The notes under the pieces: model-generated
Database searches by the model: none
What the model saw: only the letters and a program-made list of their open reading frames with translations
Told to the model about the DNA's origin: nothing
Translations under genes and position numbers: made by a program
Part shown: in pieces, positions 12,733 to 14,893 of the stretch
Layout of the letters: each line of letters opens with the position of its first letter
Numbering within the stretch: the first letter of the stretch is position 1
Assembly: GCA_021810735.1 (NCBI GenBank)
Contig: JAJZIF010000039.1
Location: forward strand, 1 to 14,893
Direction of reading: 5' to 3'
DNA from: Acidobacteriota bacterium
GTDB taxonomy: Bacteria > Acidobacteriota > Terriglobia > Terriglobales > Acidobacteriaceae
DNA length: 14,893 nt

Positions 12733-14070
12733 TCACGATCGTCCGATGCCATCCATTACGCACTTTATCTGGATCTCATCATATTCGCACTGGTCGTATT
12801 CCTTGTGTGATAAGTGGGTGTAGTACGTCTCCACTAGATAGTAGAGAACCAAGCGCACGGCGGTATCAGCAGAAATATCCATTTTCTTCAGATAAACACT
12901 CACGGCTGGATGCCGGAGCATAGTTTGAGGGAGCCCGCCGATATCCTGGAACAGATAATCCTGCTTGTAGAAAAAATGACAAACATCCTGCAAAGGAAGG
13001 CCCGTCAGAATGCAAGATTCCCAGTCGACTATGACAAGCTCGCCGGAGTTATTCTTTATATTCCAGGGGACGAAGTCTCCATGAACGCAAGTTACGGGCA
13101 GCAATGCGTCGCTCAGAAGAAGAACCCGAGTGGCCGCATCGGCAATTGCGGACACTATGTGGGTGGGGCGGAGGTCTCCTGTGGATGGCGGACAGATGTG
13201 TTCGACTGCCTGTGTCAACGGCAGTGTCTGGCCGTCGGAAACAAGCCTCAGCAGGAAGTCGCTATGCAGACGGGAAAACCTTCTCGAGCTTGCGCGCCCT
13301 CGGATCCATGTCTGCGAGGACCAGCCCGAGGAACTGTCGCAGGAAATGCACTCTGGAAGCGCACGTGTCAGCGCACGCAGTTCCGAGAGAGCGTGGGCCT
13401 CTCGAGCGATGGACTCCACAGCGTCGGAAGTTAGGGGAATTTTCACAACACATTCAACCGAGCGATCGCCCATCCCGAAGGCGATCAACTTACGGCTGAA
13501 GGATGGATTCCCCACCTGAATCACCGCAGTTCGAATCCCTTCCTTTCCGATCTCCCGGAAATAGTTCCGTAGGTGTCCGAGCGGCAGCGAGACACGGGTT
13601 GTGCCTGGTAGGTACTCCAGAGCAGATACGGCCGAAGCTGCCTCCACAACGCCCCACTTAACTCTAGATCTAAGGTCATATGGCCGCCAGCATGACAAGA
13701 CCTCGCGGCACTGCCGACTGTCTGCAGATATAAGCCATCGCACGCCAAATCTTCCCGGTATAACGGTGAACTCTTCCACGCCTGGGTCAACAAGCGGGCG
13801 GTTGGAGGCCGCAGGGCCTGCAGGCTCCAGGAAGCTGCTTACATCCTCTACGGAAAGAAAGCCGTAGGCATAATCTTTGCTATCACGGAACCTGATAAAC
13901 GGCGATGGATGGGAATGTTGCAATTCGTTGCCTTCTAATCTGCCTAAATCTTGCACAAACCTTAAACGCTCTGTAGCCTCAAGCGGCCTCGCGTTGCTCC
14001 AACAAAGAGTGCATACAACAAGGAAGGACCGGGTGGTCCGCGTGCTTCCGGGAACCTGTAGAGCCAGCAA
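12733..14070 (-). CDS. Kinase-fold phosphotransferase (aminoglycoside phosphotransferase/choline kinase superfamily)
   Basis: Up to 445 residues. The C-terminal half is a protein-kinase-like phosphotransferase: CVVKIP with the nucleotide-binding Lys210, EAHAL (Glu224), the Brenner motif HGDFVPWN (330-337) and the metal-binding DW (Asp349). The N-terminal 200 residues have no motif I can name with confidence; about 100-180 includes RFGVRWLISADS. The start is uncertain: no ATG lies in the first 199 codons. TTG 14070 is the earliest candidate, 9 bases after the flippase stop and in the same frame, without a clear ribosome binding site; GTG 13956 and TTG 13923 (the latter with AGAAGG upstream) are alternatives. 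Its stop faces the stop of the glycosyltransferase with a 19-base gap. Likely phosphorylates a small molecule, sugar or glycolipid rather than giving drug resistance, judging by context. Confidence 0.75.
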   Translation of the reverse strand: MLALQVPGSTRTTRSFLVVCTLCWSNARPLEATERLRFVQDLGRLEGNELQHSHPSPFIRFRDSKDYAYGFLSVEDVSSFLEPAGPAASNRPLVDPGVEEFTVIPGRFGVRWLISADSRQCREVLSCWRPYDLRSRVKWGVVEAASAVSALEYLPGTTRVSLPLGHLRNYFREIGKEGIRTAVIQVGNPSFSRKLIAFGMGDRSVECVVKIPLTSDAVESIAREAHALSELRALTRALPECISCDSSSGWSSQTWIRGRASSRRFSRLHSDFLLRLVSDGQTLPLTQAVEHICPPSTGDLRPTHIVSAIADAATRVLLLSDALLPVTCVHGDFVPWNIKNNSGELVIVDWESCILTGLPLQDVCHFFYKQDYLFQDIGGLPQTMLRHPAVSVYLKKMDISADTAVRLVLYYLVETYYTHLSHKEYDQCEYDEIQIKCVMDGIGRS

Positions 14071-14079
14071 ACGCAGCCG

Positions 14080-14893
14080 TTACGTCGATGCCCGCGCCGG
14101 CAGCTCACCTTTTCCAGGTTGATGCTTCATTCTTGCATGCAGGAGTTTCCACTGTGCTGACATTACCGTAAGGCCGACCACTTCCCCTGTTATGGTTGCC
14201 ATCACAATCCCGGCTGCTCCAGCTTCCTTCATGAATAGAAAGACACTGGAGAACGCAAGGATCGACGCGCAGGCGTTTGCCCACACGATATAGTGCGACT
14301 TCCCGATCGTTCGAAAAAGATAGACGCTCTGACGCCAGGGAAGCCCGACCCATAAATAGGCAAGCTGTAGAACGACAATACCCCAGAACGGCGTGGTCGC
14401 AGGGCCATAAACTGTCCGGAGTAACGACTTGGAAAAAATGGCCAGAGGCAGGAACATTGCAGTGAGGATGACGAGGCCCACGATGGTAAATCGACGGAGG
14501 TATCGGCGTGCCCCTTCGATCCCATGGATAGCCGCCTCTTCGGATGCGCGAATCGGAACGATGTTCTCCATTGCCTGATAAGCGAGATGGACGGGTCCCA
14601 ACAAATTCTGCGCAGCCCGCACGCCTCCGGCCTGGCTCGCTCCTAGGACGAAAGCACCGGACAGCAGCACTCCCTGAGAGCCAAGCCACTGCAGAACATT
14701 CGCGCAAGTCAGGTTCCTTGCCATCGTCCGTGATGGTATCCATGCTTTTTTCACCTCATGCATAGAAAATGTCAGCCGGTCCCTTACAAGACCCAGGCCC
14801 ATGGCCACGCCGGAGGTTAACGCGATCGACCAATATGCGGTACTCAGAGAGAGACGGTGTAGCCATAGCAGAACCGCCAAAACAATCACCTGT
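14080..14893 (-). CDS. Wzx-type polysaccharide flippase, C-terminal part (N-terminus beyond the window)
   Basis: The frame is open to the right edge; the visible 271 codons are the C-terminal part of a polytopic membrane protein. Hydrophobic segments lie near visible residues 17-34, 64-85, 134-154, 168-185, 199-220 and 223-245, counting from the GTG at 14889, with basic loops such as RRYLRRF between them. Segment pattern, the NLLGPVHLAYQAMENIVPIR stretch and context fit the MATE/MOP superfamily O-antigen/exopolysaccharide flippases that move polyprenyl-linked repeat units to the periplasmic face. The visible protein is too short to be complete (about 400-500 residues is usual), so the start is outside. 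It is followed by the kinase-fold gene after 9 bases, suggesting one minus-strand operon. The sequence itself has no unique motif, hence moderate certainty. Confidence 0.78.
   Translation of the reverse strand, partial: QVIVLAVLLWLHRLSLSTAYWSIALTSGVAMGLGLVRDRLTFSMHEVKKAWIPSRTMARNLTCANVLQWLGSQGVLLSGAFVLGASQAGGVRAAQNLLGPVHLAYQAMENIVPIRASEEAAIHGIEGARRYLRRFTIVGLVILTAMFLPLAIFSKSLLRTVYGPATTPFWGIVVLQLAYLWVGLPWRQSVYLFRTIGKSHYIVWANACASILAFSSVFLFMKEAGAAGIVMATITGEVVGLTVMSAQWKLLHARMKHQPGKGELPARAST

Overview
The window looks like part of an exopolysaccharide/cell-envelope glycan locus from a GC-rich, soil-type bacterium. An Acidobacteriota lineage (Solibacter/Bryobacter-like) is my best guess. The basis is the style of the secreted Ig-like repeat protein at the left edge, the LuxR-type regulator beside a sugar-transferase gene, and moderately high GC with scarred mobile DNA. 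This placement is inference; no rRNA or other marker is present.

Left flank (1-2450): a minus-strand gene for a secreted protein of tandem Ig-like modules starts at 997 and runs off the left edge. Next comes a decayed IS5-family transposase (about 1091-1654) with two in-frame stops, a lost catalytic Glu and no recognisable N-terminal part. After a gene-free stretch lies a frameshifted phytanoyl-CoA dioxygenase-like pseudogene (about 1947-2435). This flank is a degenerating boundary of the polysaccharide locus.

Regulator and control region (2334-3935): a minus-strand LuxR/NarL-type regulator has a receiver domain without the phospho-acceptor Asp. Its unusually long C-terminus runs antisense into the dioxygenase remnant. 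It diverges from the biosynthetic operon across a roughly 490-base intergenic region that carries several copies of a TTGACGG-type motif in both orientations.

Biosynthetic operon (3936-12713, plus strand, tightly spaced): polyprenyl-phosphate sugar-1-phosphate transferase (starts the lipid-linked glycan); a single-chain fusion of UDP-glucose 6-dehydrogenase and UDP-glucuronate decarboxylase (UDP-Glc to UDP-GlcA to UDP-xylose); a GDP-mannose 3,5-epimerase resembling the plant enzyme; a WecG/TagA/CpsF-family glycosyltransferase; a nucleotidyltransferase-like plus thymidylate-kinase-like fusion protein; and a GT4-type glycosyltransferase. Converging on it from the right (minus strand) are a kinase-fold phosphotransferase and the C-terminal part of a Wzx-type flippase.

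Together these suggest assembly on a polyprenyl carrier of a repeat unit that may contain xylose and/or glucuronate plus an epimerised L-hexose (L-galactose or L-gulose), followed by flipping across the membrane. Two kinase-like proteins with no known target may decorate the glycan or its lipid. Polymerase, export and chain-length genes are not in the window. The most noteworthy items are the dehydrogenase-decarboxylase fusion, the plant-like epimerase, the two orphan kinases, and the regulator with its degenerate receiver and adjacent repeated motif.
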